Below, one piece after another: positions 1-8,100 of a stretch of 55,399 nucleotides of DNA. Each line of letters begins with the position of its first letter. The stretch's first letter is position 1. Both the position numbers and the translations under genes were made by a program. Source of the stretch: Micavibrio sp. UBA1850. Its GTDB lineage: Bacteria > Pseudomonadota > Alphaproteobacteria > Micavibrionales > Micavibrionaceae. The stretch lies in the NCBI GenBank assembly GCA_002338525.1, contig DDIM01000010.1:1-55399 (forward strand), given 5' to 3'. Under the pieces are notes generated by a model. The model was not told the DNA's origin. It saw only the letters and a program-made list of their open reading frames with translations, and made no database searches.

Positions 1-296
1 TGAAGCATTCCTCTGAGTTGTCTTAGGGCATCTTGCCGGAATATTCGAGCTCCCTCGAGCTCGTAAAAGCGAACTAAGTGGCGCGCACGGTATTTTGGCC
101 TATCAGGTTGATGCGGGTGAGGCACATTGATTGCAGCATTTAAAATCGATCCCGTCGAGGGGCCTGAAAAAATATCAACCATATCGACCATAGCCAGCCC
201 TGTTTTTTCCTCGATGCGCTGCATGATAAGGGCGGGAATCAGCCCGCGCATTCCACCACCGTGGGTATATAGACAAACTATTGTTTTTTGAGACAT
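1..296 (-). CDS. Patatin-like phospholipase, N-terminal part (runs off the window)
   Basis: This gene starts with ATG at 296 and reads leftward off the window edge, so only 98 codons are visible. The translation begins MSQKTIVCLYTHGGGMRG. It carries the glycine-rich oxyanion-hole motif GGGMRG at residues 13-18 and the nucleophile elbow GPSTG at 45-49, with Ser47 as the expected catalytic serine. Spacing and order match patatin-family acyl hydrolases, which use a Ser-Asp dyad to cleave lipid acyl esters. The Asp of the dyad lies in the missing part. There is no signal peptide, so a cytosolic or host-directed enzyme is possible. Bacterial patatins include both housekeeping lipases and secreted toxins, and the visible part cannot separate these. 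It is divergent from the hydrolase gene at 406. Confidence 0.85.
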   Translation of the reverse strand, partial: MSQKTIVCLYTHGGGMRGLIPALIMQRIEEKTGLAMVDMVDIFSGPSTGSILNAAINVPHPHQPDRPKYRARHLVRFYELEGARIFRQDALRQLRGML

Positions 297-405
297 GCTT
301 TTGAAGTTTATAGGTATTTTAAGATTTATTTTTTATTGTTTATATAGTAACACGTTTTCGAAAACAAATTCTTATAATTTTTTCTTACAATAAAGGGGCG
401 CTTCT

Positions 406-1275
406 GTGCTGGATGTTTATAAATTTGATAGTGGTTCTGAGGGGCCTAACGTTCTTATCTTAGGGGCTATTCATGGAGACGAAGTGTGTGGCCCTAAGGC
501 AATGGCGCGTGTTATTGAGGCCTTTGAAGCTCAAGATTTGGTTTTACTAAAAGGGGCTGTGACGTTTATTCCTGTTTGTAATCCTAAGGCGTATGAACAA
601 AATGTACGCTTCGTTGATCGTAATTTAAATCGTTATATGTCGCCTATCTCCGCGCCTCGCGTATATGAAGACGACCTTACCAACTTCTTGTGTCCATATT
701 TAAGACAAGCGGATGTGCTGCTTGATATCCATTCATATTTCGTCGGTGGGGCGCCTTTTATATTTGTAGACGGGGCGCGGTCACCAGACATTCCTTTTGC
801 AAAATCATTAGGGCCTGACCACATGGTTTATGGTTTTACACAAGCCTACCAAAATGCGGATGAGGCAGATTCAAAAGAAGCGGCCTTGGAGGCCATGGGG
901 ACGACAGAGTATATGGTGCAGTTTGGGGGGTATGGTGTCACATTAGAATGTGGACAGCACCAAGACCCGCAAAGTGTTGTTGTCGCAGAACGTGCCATTT
1001 ACAACGGTCTAAAATTTTTAGAGATGATTGAAGGGGATGTTCAAAACACATCAAATGTTGAACTCGTCCGCGTGGAAAAAGTTTTTTATGCCGAAGACAC
1101 CCTCGCGTTATCAGATAGCTGGGTGCATTTGCAACCGATCAAACAGGGCACAGAGATTGCGCGTTATGAAGATGGCCGTGTTATAGCGGCCGAACAAGAT
1201 TGCGTGATTTTCCTCCCCAGAGCGTGCGCCCAACCAGGGCAAGAGCTTTTTTATCTGGGACAAATAGAGGATTAA
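406..1275 (+). CDS. Aspartoacylase / succinylglutamate desuccinylase family zinc hydrolase
   Basis: A 289-residue M14-like zinc hydrolase. Zinc-site residues appear as HGDE (His23, Glu26) and DIHS (His109). The substrate-binding motif is DRNLNR at 71-76, and the probable catalytic glutamate lies in LECGQH (Glu181). A C-terminal region of about 75 residues fits the small beta domain of this family. Family members remove acyl groups from N-acyl amino acids such as N-succinylglutamate or N-acetylaspartate, and the sequence does not show which substrate applies here. The start is GTG at 406, chosen because AAAGGGG lies 6-9 bases upstream and no better start exists. No arginine-succinyltransferase genes flank it, so a role in Ast arginine catabolism is unsupported. 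It converges with the metallophosphoesterase, overlapping by 4 bases. Confidence 0.85.
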   Translation: MLDVYKFDSGSEGPNVLILGAIHGDEVCGPKAMARVIEAFEAQDLVLLKGAVTFIPVCNPKAYEQNVRFVDRNLNRYMSPISAPRVYEDDLTNFLCPYLRQADVLLDIHSYFVGGAPFIFVDGARSPDIPFAKSLGPDHMVYGFTQAYQNADEADSKEAALEAMGTTEYMVQFGGYGVTLECGQHQDPQSVVVAERAIYNGLKFLEMIEGDVQNTSNVELVRVEKVFYAEDTLALSDSWVHLQPIKQGTEIARYEDGRVIAAEQDCVIFLPRACAQPGQELFYLGQIED

Positions 1276-2345
1276 AACGGTTTCAATTCTTGGCGCTTTT
1301 TTTCGTATTTCGCAACGAGGGCGTCATTGATTGTGGTATTTGATGCGGCTGGTCCGAAACATTGATCGCGAAGCTTTGAAAGCTTTTCTTGTTTTTTATC
1401 ATAGTTTTTTGCGGGCCATATGCGCTGGATCCATTTGACCTGACGCTGCGTAATAGACCTATATTCCGCATTTGGGTTTTTGTCTTGAACTGAAGGAAGA
1501 TCGCCAAGCGCCATTTGCTCTCTTAATTTTAGCCATTCAATTTTCTGCCATGAGCCTTTTTCATCATGAGCAAGCGCTGTGGCGCTTTCAACCCAGTCTC
1601 CCGAGTTCAAAAAAGCATAGGATTTTTCTTGTAGTATTTTCGAGTCGTGCGAATGCCCGCAAATAATACCGTCGATACTTCCTTTGTTTACAGCTGTTTT
1701 AACGGCTGTTTCAAAACACTCGACCAACCCCTTTGCCTTACGTTTTGCCCAGCTAGCAATTGAGGTGTTAAGGCGTCTATCTGCTTTGATTAACGCGTCA
1801 TAGGCGGGATCTACGATTTCGGCCCAGTGTTTAATTCTTTTGTTACGCATGGCTTCGTCAAATTGATCACCATGCACACACAAAAATTTTCTGCCGTCAG
1901 GGGCTTTATAGGTCATTCCACCTTTAATCTTTATTTGAGATTGCAGCGCGCGGTTTTGCGCGCTTGTGAATGTATATATCTTATTTTGAAAGGGAATGCG
2001 GCTTGGCTTATTGTCGTTGAGGTGGCGTGGTTCGTTATGTTTGGTGCTCCATGCGCCGCGTAGTTTTTCGTCGTGATTACCTGATACATATGTAACTTGG
2101 GTGCCGGTTGCGGCCTTTTTATTGATGGCGTCAATAACGCGCAGTGTCATTTCATCGAATTTTTTGTGCTTTCTGGCCATAATCTCCCAGCCGTCGATGA
2201 TGTCACCGTTGAGTATAAGTTTTTCACATGATGTATTTTCCAAAAATTCTAAAAGATGCGCCGTCATTGCGACCTCTTTTCCCAAATGAAAATCTGAAAT
2301 AACAATTGTAGGGAAGTGCAGGGGGCGGCGGTTTTGTATAGTCAT
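1272..2345 (-). CDS. Calcineurin-like metallophosphoesterase (LpxH-like)
   Basis: A 357-residue binuclear metallophosphoesterase. The metal-binding blocks appear in the canonical order: DFH (18-20), GDIIDGW (47-53), GNHDE (89-93), HGDQFD (158-163) and GHSHD (230-234). The arrangement with an early GDIIDGWE block is the one seen in UDP-2,3-diacylglucosamine pyrophosphatase-like proteins, which act in lipid A synthesis. At 357 residues it is much longer than the roughly 240-residue LpxH, with about 100 extra C-terminal residues, so LpxH activity is only a possibility. Alphaproteobacteria often use the unrelated LpxI instead. No signal peptide is visible. It is divergent from mfd and overlaps the 3' end of the neighbouring hydrolase gene. 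Confidence 0.85.
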   Translation of the reverse strand: MTIQNRRPLHFPTIVISDFHLGKEVAMTAHLLEFLENTSCEKLILNGDIIDGWEIMARKHKKFDEMTLRVIDAINKKAATGTQVTYVSGNHDEKLRGAWSTKHNEPRHLNDNKPSRIPFQNKIYTFTSAQNRALQSQIKIKGGMTYKAPDGRKFLCVHGDQFDEAMRNKRIKHWAEIVDPAYDALIKADRRLNTSIASWAKRKAKGLVECFETAVKTAVNKGSIDGIICGHSHDSKILQEKSYAFLNSGDWVESATALAHDEKGSWQKIEWLKLREQMALGDLPSVQDKNPNAEYRSITQRQVKWIQRIWPAKNYDKKQEKLSKLRDQCFGPAASNTTINDALVAKYEKKRQELKPF

Positions 2346-2504
2346 GGCAAAGAACTCTCTTTGGGGTTTTGGTTTTCAAACTATATTTTTAGTCTTTTTG
2401 CATAATTCTACCGAAAGAGTCAAAGTTTTAATTGGTTAATTGTTCATTTTTTCTAGGTAAAAAATGTCTCCACTTTTGGCCATAACTTTGATACAACGCC
2501 CTAT

Positions 2505-5500
2505 ATGAAAAATCTGCCACAACAAGTCATGCAAAATGGGAGTGACCCTGTCATTTATAATGCGCCGGAAGGACAAGATGCCCGCATCTTGGCGGATCTT
2601 GCGCACCAAATTATGGCTGATGACCGTGTGCTTATCCATATTGCGATGGACGATCGGCGTATTCAGATTTTAAAAGCGGCGATTAAGTTCTTTGCGCCCG
2701 AAACGAAGGTTGCTGTTTTTCCTGCGTGGGATTGCTTGCCTTATGACCGCGTGTCGCCGAGTAGCGATTTAATTGCCCACCGTGTTTCAACGTTATGTAA
2801 GATGTTGAACTGGCGGAAGGAGGCCAAGCGCTATCCTCGTATTATACTTACGACTGTTAATGCGGCCTATCAAAAGGTAACGCCTGTTTCTGCTTTTGAA
2901 AATTCCAGTTTGATTGGTCGTAAAAATGGACGGCTTGATCAAGAAAAATGCATTCAATTTTTAAGTCAGAATGGATATATCCGTACGGAAACTGTTCGCG
3001 AGGCCGGTGAATTTGCTATTCGTGGGGGCATAATTGATATTTTCCCTGCCGGTAAAGTGCGCCCAATTCGTATTGATTTATTTGGAGATGAAATTGAAAG
3101 CATTAAGGCTTTCGATGCGATCACGCAAAGAAGTGTAAAAGAGCTTGGAGCGTTTTCTTTAATCCCTGCAACAGAGATTTTCCTCAATGAGGCGGGCGTT
3201 AAAAATTTCCGTAGCCAATATCGTGATTTGTTTGGTGTAAAACAGAGCCACGACGCATTGTATGAGGCGGTCAGTCAGGGGCGCAAATATAACGGCATGG
3301 ATCATTGGATGCCTTTATTCTTTGACGAGATGGCAAGCCTTTTTGATTATGCTGATAATCCGATGGTCACGCGTGATTTACATGCCGAGCAGGCGCGCAG
3401 TGAACGTTGGGGGCAAATTGTAGATTTATACGACACGCGAAAGACACTGGAAGTCGCAAACAGAGAGACGTCGAAAAAATCAAAAGATGTCAGTATGACA
3501 GGCGGCGTATATCACCCTATAAAGCCTGAGGCGCTATATTTAGAGCATTTGCCTGTACCCGTTGTAAGTCTTAGCCCTTTCAAAGATCCATCACGTGAAG
3601 AGGGAGGGCAAGAGGTTGCGAAAGTGCGTAATTTTGCCGATGTGCGCGCAAAGGCGGATGAGGATTTGTTTGCGGCTGTGCGCGATTATTGCGCGTTACT
3701 AAAGGTCAAATCAGAGGGGCGAAAAATCATTTTCTCTGCCTATTCTGCAGGCGCGCGTGAGCGTCTCAAAAATGTTTTAAACAGCAATGGCTTTGAAGAT
3801 TTAAAACTATGCGAAACACCTAAGGACATAAAAGATATTGGCCCCGGGCAGTTTGGATTAATGTCTTTGGCCATAGAAGAGGGATTTGTTGCGCCCGATT
3901 TGGCCATATTGACAGAACAAGATATTTTCGGCGATCGATTGGTTCGCTCAACGAAAAAACGTAAACGTGCTGATAATTTCTTGAAGGAAGTGTCATCGCT
4001 GAATGAGGGTGACTTAGTTGTGCATCTCGATCACGGGGTAGGGCGTTTTGCAGGTCTTGAGACGGTAAAGGCGGCAGGGACTGTGCATGATTGTTTAGTC
4101 GTGATGTATGCAGGCGACGATAAGCTCTTTGTACCCGTTGAAAATATTGAGGTTTTATCACGTTATGGTTCAGAGGACAGTGCGGGCTTGCTTGATAAAT
4201 TAGGCGGAGCGAGTTGGCAGGCACGCAAATCTAAGATCAAAAAAGACTTGATGCGTATTGCCGATCACTTGATGAAGATCGCCGCAGCACGTGCATTGCG
4301 CAAAGGGGAAACACTGGAAAAAGAGGGGACAGGGTATGCGGCGTTTGCCGCTCGGTTCCCGTATCAAGAAACAGACGATCAGCTACGCGCCATTGAAAAT
4401 GTTGTTGAAGATATGAGCTCAGGGCGGCCAATGGATCGCCTCATATGTGGTGATGTCGGGTTTGGAAAAACAGAGGTTGCGATACGCGCAGCATATGTTG
4501 CTGCCATGAATGGCGTTCAAGTGGCGGTGATTGCGCCAACAACGTTGTTGGTGCGCCAACACGCTCTTAATTTTCAGGAGCGGTTTAAAGGCACGGGCCT
4601 TCGTGTCGAGCAGTTATCACGGTTTGTCAGCACAAAAGATGCCAAGGCCGTTCGCGAGGGGCTAACAAAGGGGGATGTCAACATTGTCGTTGGGACACAT
4701 GCGCTTTTGGCGGAAAGCATCAAATTCAATAATCTTGGATTGGTTGTTATTGATGAAGAACAGCGCTTTGGCGTTAAGCAAAAAGAGCGCTTAAAAGATT
4801 TACGCGCTGATGTTCATATTTTGACAATGACAGCAACACCCATTCCGCGAACACTGCAGATGTCACTGGCGGGCGTAAAAGAAATGAGTGTTATTGCTAC
4901 ACCGCCTGTCGATCGTCTTGCTATACGAACATTTGTTTTACCATTTGATGGGATGGTTATCCGCGAGGCATTATTAAGAGAGCATTATCGTGGCGGTCAG
5001 TCATTTTATGTGTGTCCACGCGTGAAAGATATTCGTGATGTTGAAGAGGCACTCGCCGAAATTGTGCCAGAGCTGCGGGTTGTGACGGCGCATGGTCAGA
5101 TGACGCCAAATGACCTAGAGGATCGTATGAACGCCTTTGTTGATAAACAATATGATATTTTGTTGGCCACAAACATCATTGAAAGCGGTATCGATATTCC
5201 AACGGCAAACACAATGATTGTACATCGCGCCGACATGTTTGGTTTGGCTCAGCTGTACCAAATTCGCGGGCGTATTGGCCGATCAAAAGTTCGTGCTTAT
5301 GCATATCTAACATATACCCCTAACAAAATATTGACCGCACAGGCAATGAAGCGACTAGAGGTTTTGGAAACACTCGATACATTGGGCGCAGGCTTTCAAT
5401 TGGCGAGCCATGATATGGATATTCGGGGCGCTGGAAATTTGGTGGGTGAAGAGCAATCAGGCCACATTAAAGAGGTCGGCGTTGAGCTGTATCAGCAGTT

Positions 5501-6005
5501 ATTGGAAGAGGCTGTGGCTGTTGCGCGATCTGGTGTTGATATGGCGGATCTTGAGCTAGAAGATGAGTGGCGCCCTAACATTAACTTGGGTATGTCAATT
5601 TTGATTCCTGAGCGTTACGTATCAGATTTGTCAGTGCGTATGAGCTTGTATCGTCGTCTTCCCGATTTAGAGGACGAGCAGGCTATTGAATCTTTTGCTG
5701 CAGAAATGATTGATCGATTTGGTGATTTGCCCTCTGAGGTTGAGACATTGCTTGAGGTCACTAAACTGAAATTATTATGTAAGCGCGCAGGTATTGATCG
5801 CGTTGATGTGGGGCCTAAAGGTGGATTGATTGGATTTTATAAGGATCAACCGCCGCACCCAGACAAGCTTATTGCTTGGATTGGTGCACAAAACGGAACG
5901 GTTAAGCCTCGCCCAGATCAGCGACTAAGCCTTGCACGAAATTGGGAGCAGCCAACGCAGCGTCTGCGCGGTATATACAAAGTTGTAAAACAGCTCGTTT
6001 TTTAA
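2505..6005 (+). CDS. mfd: Transcription-repair coupling factor Mfd
   Basis: A 1166-residue protein, the usual Mfd length. Mfd is an ATP-driven DNA translocase that pushes stalled RNA polymerase off damaged DNA and recruits UvrA. The N-terminal 350 residues form the UvrB-like, UvrA-binding module (for example FPAWDCLPYDRVSP). A CarD-like RNA-polymerase interaction domain lies at about 500-560 (LNEGDLVVHLDHGVGRFAG). The RecG-like motor begins with Walker A GDVGFGKTE near 648 and a DEEQ box near 749, followed by the TATPIPRTLQ motif. The second RecA fold includes LATNIIESGIDIP. The C-terminal regulatory domain follows from about 1020. All domains appear intact. The ribosome-binding site before ATG 2505 is weak. 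Its partner gene uvrB lies 9 kb downstream. Confidence 0.97.
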   Translation: MKNLPQQVMQNGSDPVIYNAPEGQDARILADLAHQIMADDRVLIHIAMDDRRIQILKAAIKFFAPETKVAVFPAWDCLPYDRVSPSSDLIAHRVSTLCKMLNWRKEAKRYPRIILTTVNAAYQKVTPVSAFENSSLIGRKNGRLDQEKCIQFLSQNGYIRTETVREAGEFAIRGGIIDIFPAGKVRPIRIDLFGDEIESIKAFDAITQRSVKELGAFSLIPATEIFLNEAGVKNFRSQYRDLFGVKQSHDALYEAVSQGRKYNGMDHWMPLFFDEMASLFDYADNPMVTRDLHAEQARSERWGQIVDLYDTRKTLEVANRETSKKSKDVSMTGGVYHPIKPEALYLEHLPVPVVSLSPFKDPSREEGGQEVAKVRNFADVRAKADEDLFAAVRDYCALLKVKSEGRKIIFSAYSAGARERLKNVLNSNGFEDLKLCETPKDIKDIGPGQFGLMSLAIEEGFVAPDLAILTEQDIFGDRLVRSTKKRKRADNFLKEVSSLNEGDLVVHLDHGVGRFAGLETVKAAGTVHDCLVVMYAGDDKLFVPVENIEVLSRYGSEDSAGLLDKLGGASWQARKSKIKKDLMRIADHLMKIAAARALRKGETLEKEGTGYAAFAARFPYQETDDQLRAIENVVEDMSSGRPMDRLICGDVGFGKTEVAIRAAYVAAMNGVQVAVIAPTTLLVRQHALNFQERFKGTGLRVEQLSRFVSTKDAKAVREGLTKGDVNIVVGTHALLAESIKFNNLGLVVIDEEQRFGVKQKERLKDLRADVHILTMTATPIPRTLQMSLAGVKEMSVIATPPVDRLAIRTFVLPFDGMVIREALLREHYRGGQSFYVCPRVKDIRDVEEALAEIVPELRVVTAHGQMTPNDLEDRMNAFVDKQYDILLATNIIESGIDIPTANTMIVHRADMFGLAQLYQIRGRIGRSKVRAYAYLTYTPNKILTAQAMKRLEVLETLDTLGAGFQLASHDMDIRGAGNLVGEEQSGHIKEVGVELYQQLLEEAVAVARSGVDMADLELEDEWRPNINLGMSILIPERYVSDLSVRMSLYRRLPDLEDEQAIESFAAEMIDRFGDLPSEVETLLEVTKLKLLCKRAGIDRVDVGPKGGLIGFYKDQPPHPDKLIAWIGAQNGTVKPRPDQRLSLARNWEQPTQRLRGIYKVVKQLVF

Positions 6006-6014
6006 ATCTTGCCT

Positions 6015-6458
6015 TTACGGTATGCGAAGGGAACGAATTTTAAGCTCTTCTAGGTGCGCGTTTGGATCGCGTGTGTTTTGACGGCGCATAATATCATACA
6101 GCATAGCCTCGGCAGTTGTGATTTGAGGCGGGAGCGTATTACCATTTAGAGTGATTTCGTCATACTCTTCACTTTTTAGATTGGCGGTTCCATCGATATT
6201 TTGAATTGTAAAGTGACCGCGAATGTTAAATGCGTTATTTGCTGTGGGGCTATATTCTGGGTTTAGGTCAATTTCATAACTAAACGCATTTTTATTATAA
6301 GTCGTTGTGACGATGCTTTTATCGAGAAGGTATGACGTCATGACGACGCGGTCTTGGTTATTTTCGGTGATCATGCCCGTGCCGAAATGAGAGAGTAAAA
6401 AAGTCTCTAACTTTGTGCCGTTACCTCTCAAAAAAAATTCGTCTAATAAATTATTCAT
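6015..6458 (-). CDS. Hypothetical protein, 147 residues
   Basis: I do not recognise this family. The protein starts MNNLLDEFFLRGNGTKLETF and has no signal peptide, membrane helix or cysteine. The middle is rich in alternating polar and hydrophobic residues (FSYEIDLNPEY, FNIRGHFTIQN), suggesting a beta-rich fold. The last 35 residues look helical (TTAEAMLYDIMRRQNTRDPN). The start ATG at 6458 is preceded by AGGAC 7 bases upstream. It is convergent with mfd, with only 9 bases between the stop codons. It is probably real because the frame is open across the whole interval and no competing gene fits. Confidence 0.7.
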   Translation of the reverse strand: MNNLLDEFFLRGNGTKLETFLLSHFGTGMITENNQDRVVMTSYLLDKSIVTTTYNKNAFSYEIDLNPEYSPTANNAFNIRGHFTIQNIDGTANLKSEEYDEITLNGNTLPPQITTAEAMLYDIMRRQNTRDPNAHLEELKIRSLRIP

Positions 6459-6568
6459 TTTTATGTCCTGCCTATAATTTAGCCAGTAGTATCAAAAATA
6501 TGTAAATTAGTCAAATTAAGAGGAAATTGATTATAGCTTTTTGATAAACTTCGTGGTCAAATACGTGC

Positions 6569-7159
6569 ATGACAGATGAAAATACAAAAATAGCTGAGCC
6601 TAAAGCGGCTCCAAAATGGGTTAAGCCTTTCACCGAATATGTTCCTCTCGTTGCCTTTTTTGTGGTGTACTGGAAAACAAACGACCTGATATTGGCGACT
6701 AAAGTGATTGTAGGTGTTACTTTACTGACAACGGCTTTGTCATTTATTGTGACACGTAAAGTTGCAATGCTACCGATTGTAACCGCTGCTATCTTGGCGT
6801 TTTTTGGTGGGCTTACGATCTTTTTTGAAGATGATATTTTTATTAAAATGAAGCCTACGATTATACAGCTTTTATTTGCGATTGTTTTATATGTCGGTCT
6901 GTTATTAGACCGTTTATGGGTCAAAAAAATGATGGGATCTGCGCTTCAAATGCCGGATGCTGAATGGCGTAAATTTACAATTCGGATGTCTTTGTTTTTT
7001 GTTTTGTGTGCGGTTTTAAACGAGGTTGTGTGGCGCACGCAATCGACTGATTTTTGGGTGAACTTTAAAGTGTTTGGGCTTACAGGGCTAACATTTTTGT
7101 TCTTTGCACTGCACATTCCGATGTTTAACAAATATATCGAAGTTTCTGACGATAAATAA
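6569..7159 (+). CDS. yciB: Inner-membrane septation protein A family (YciB/IspZ-like)
   Basis: A 196-residue polytopic membrane protein with five to six hydrophobic segments, roughly at 22-40, 43-62, 66-84, 93-112, 133-150 and 160-180. Recognisable family blocks are the PLVAFFVVYW segment in helix 1, FFGGLTIFFEDDIFIKMKPT, the LLLDRLWVKKM region after the fourth helix, and RMSLFFVLCAVLNEVVW. YciB (intracellular septation protein A) contributes to normal envelope synthesis and division with YciC, ZipA and other divisome or elongasome proteins. Its biochemical activity is unknown. It is monocistronic here and its stop codon lies inside a palindrome shared with the convergent gene. Confidence 0.88.
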   Translation: MTDENTKIAEPKAAPKWVKPFTEYVPLVAFFVVYWKTNDLILATKVIVGVTLLTTALSFIVTRKVAMLPIVTAAILAFFGGLTIFFEDDIFIKMKPTIIQLLFAIVLYVGLLLDRLWVKKMMGSALQMPDAEWRKFTIRMSLFFVLCAVLNEVVWRTQSTDFWVNFKVFGLTGLTFLFFALHIPMFNKYIEVSDDK

Positions 7160-7176
7160 CAGGTTCGAACTTGTTA
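7157..7176. repeat. Imperfect palindrome spanning two convergent stop codons
   Basis: An inverted repeat of 9 bases per arm around a central CG. It begins with the TAA stop of the septation-protein gene (7157-7159) and ends with the reverse-complement stop of the amidohydrolase gene (7174-7176). Only one position is a G-T pair. On the minus strand it is followed by TTTATC, and on the plus strand there is no T-run, so it could act as a weak shared terminator or only as a 3'-end-protecting hairpin. Confidence 0.5.
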
Positions 7177-8064
7177 TAAAGAAGGTTTGCGGTGTGATCT
7201 TTGGATCATTTCTTGGCCAAGCGTTTGGATTAAATCAGAGATGATTGTTTGCAATTTGCAAAAATTTTCCTGATTAATTTCAAATGTGTCGACGTCCATA
7301 TAGCTTTCACGAACAATTTCAATTTGAATGCTGTGCTTATTGTCACAAGGCTTGCCATGTTGCCTCACAAGCTCCATGCCTTTCAAGACATGATTGCATT
7401 TCACACCATAGCCTTGGCTTTCTAGAAATGTCTTTGTGAGAGATAAAATCTCGGGGTCTGCTGTTTTGTGGTCAATGGTGCCTAAAAAGAATGTTGAGCC
7501 TTCAAGCTCTTTTTTCTCTCTCATGTTTTTAAGTGGAAATGAATGGCAGCTGAGATGCAGGCTATGTCCAAAATTATCGATGTTATTTTGAATGTGGTGG
7601 TCTAGCTGTGCGTGGTAGGGGCGCCAATATTTGTCAATTCGACTTAAAACCTCTTGTTGTGTAGGAAGTGGGTCGACAAGCCTTACATCTGATCCCAGAT
7701 AGGCAATTGTTTGTACCACACCGAGGCCTGCTTTTGCGTATAGGCTATTTGCCGAGACGTCTAATTGAGACGTGTCCCCTAGAATGTGGTCTGGGTGCAT
7801 GTGTCGCGCGCTGCGGTTAAAATCAATGTAGCAGCGGTGTTTTTCAGATTTTAAAGTTGATGCACCAAGTGATTTTGCAACGGGTATGACCATGTCTCCT
7901 ATCCCCCAATCAACTTGCTTCATGTGATGTATCGGCGCGCATGAAAAGGGCGCGTCCTTTGGATGCTGTGTCGAGTCGTGAGGACTTTCTACAACGATGG
8001 GGAGTGTCGGTATGACAGGTGTCGTAGAAGAATAGGCTTCGTGCTTTTTAATACGGTATTCCAT
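7174..8064 (-). CDS. N-formylglutamate amidohydrolase family protein
   Basis: A 296-residue protein of the N-formylglutamate amidohydrolase (FGase) family, zinc enzymes that hydrolyse N-formylglutamate or related N-acyl compounds in histidine-type degradation. Diagnostic blocks are ESPHDS (26-31), the DFNRSARHMH block (81-90), YWRPYHAQLDHHIQ, and LSCHSF. The C-terminal half carries EIVRESYMD, typical of the family. No hut genes are nearby, so the family name does not establish histidine catabolism; many alphaproteobacterial members lack a known substrate. It is the last gene of a minus-strand run, 36 bases downstream of the helicase gene. Confidence 0.85.
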   Translation of the reverse strand: MEYRIKKHEAYSSTTPVIPTLPIVVESPHDSTQHPKDAPFSCAPIHHMKQVDWGIGDMVIPVAKSLGASTLKSEKHRCYIDFNRSARHMHPDHILGDTSQLDVSANSLYAKAGLGVVQTIAYLGSDVRLVDPLPTQQEVLSRIDKYWRPYHAQLDHHIQNNIDNFGHSLHLSCHSFPLKNMREKKELEGSTFFLGTIDHKTADPEILSLTKTFLESQGYGVKCNHVLKGMELVRQHGKPCDNKHSIQIEIVRESYMDVDTFEINQENFCKLQTIISDLIQTLGQEMIQRSHRKPSL

Positions 8065-8100
8065 TTAGAAAATATATCTAGAGAATAACGGTTGTTATGT

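Noticed and set aside
3820..4224. A 134-codon minus-strand frame inside mfd
   Set aside because: It lies completely in a conserved region of mfd and has a composition typical of an antisense shadow, with no ribosome-binding site.
7157..7180. A GGTTCGAA string resembling a tRNA T-loop
   Set aside because: It is part of a simple palindrome between two stop codons, and the upstream 50 bases are coding. No acceptor or anticodon arm can be formed.
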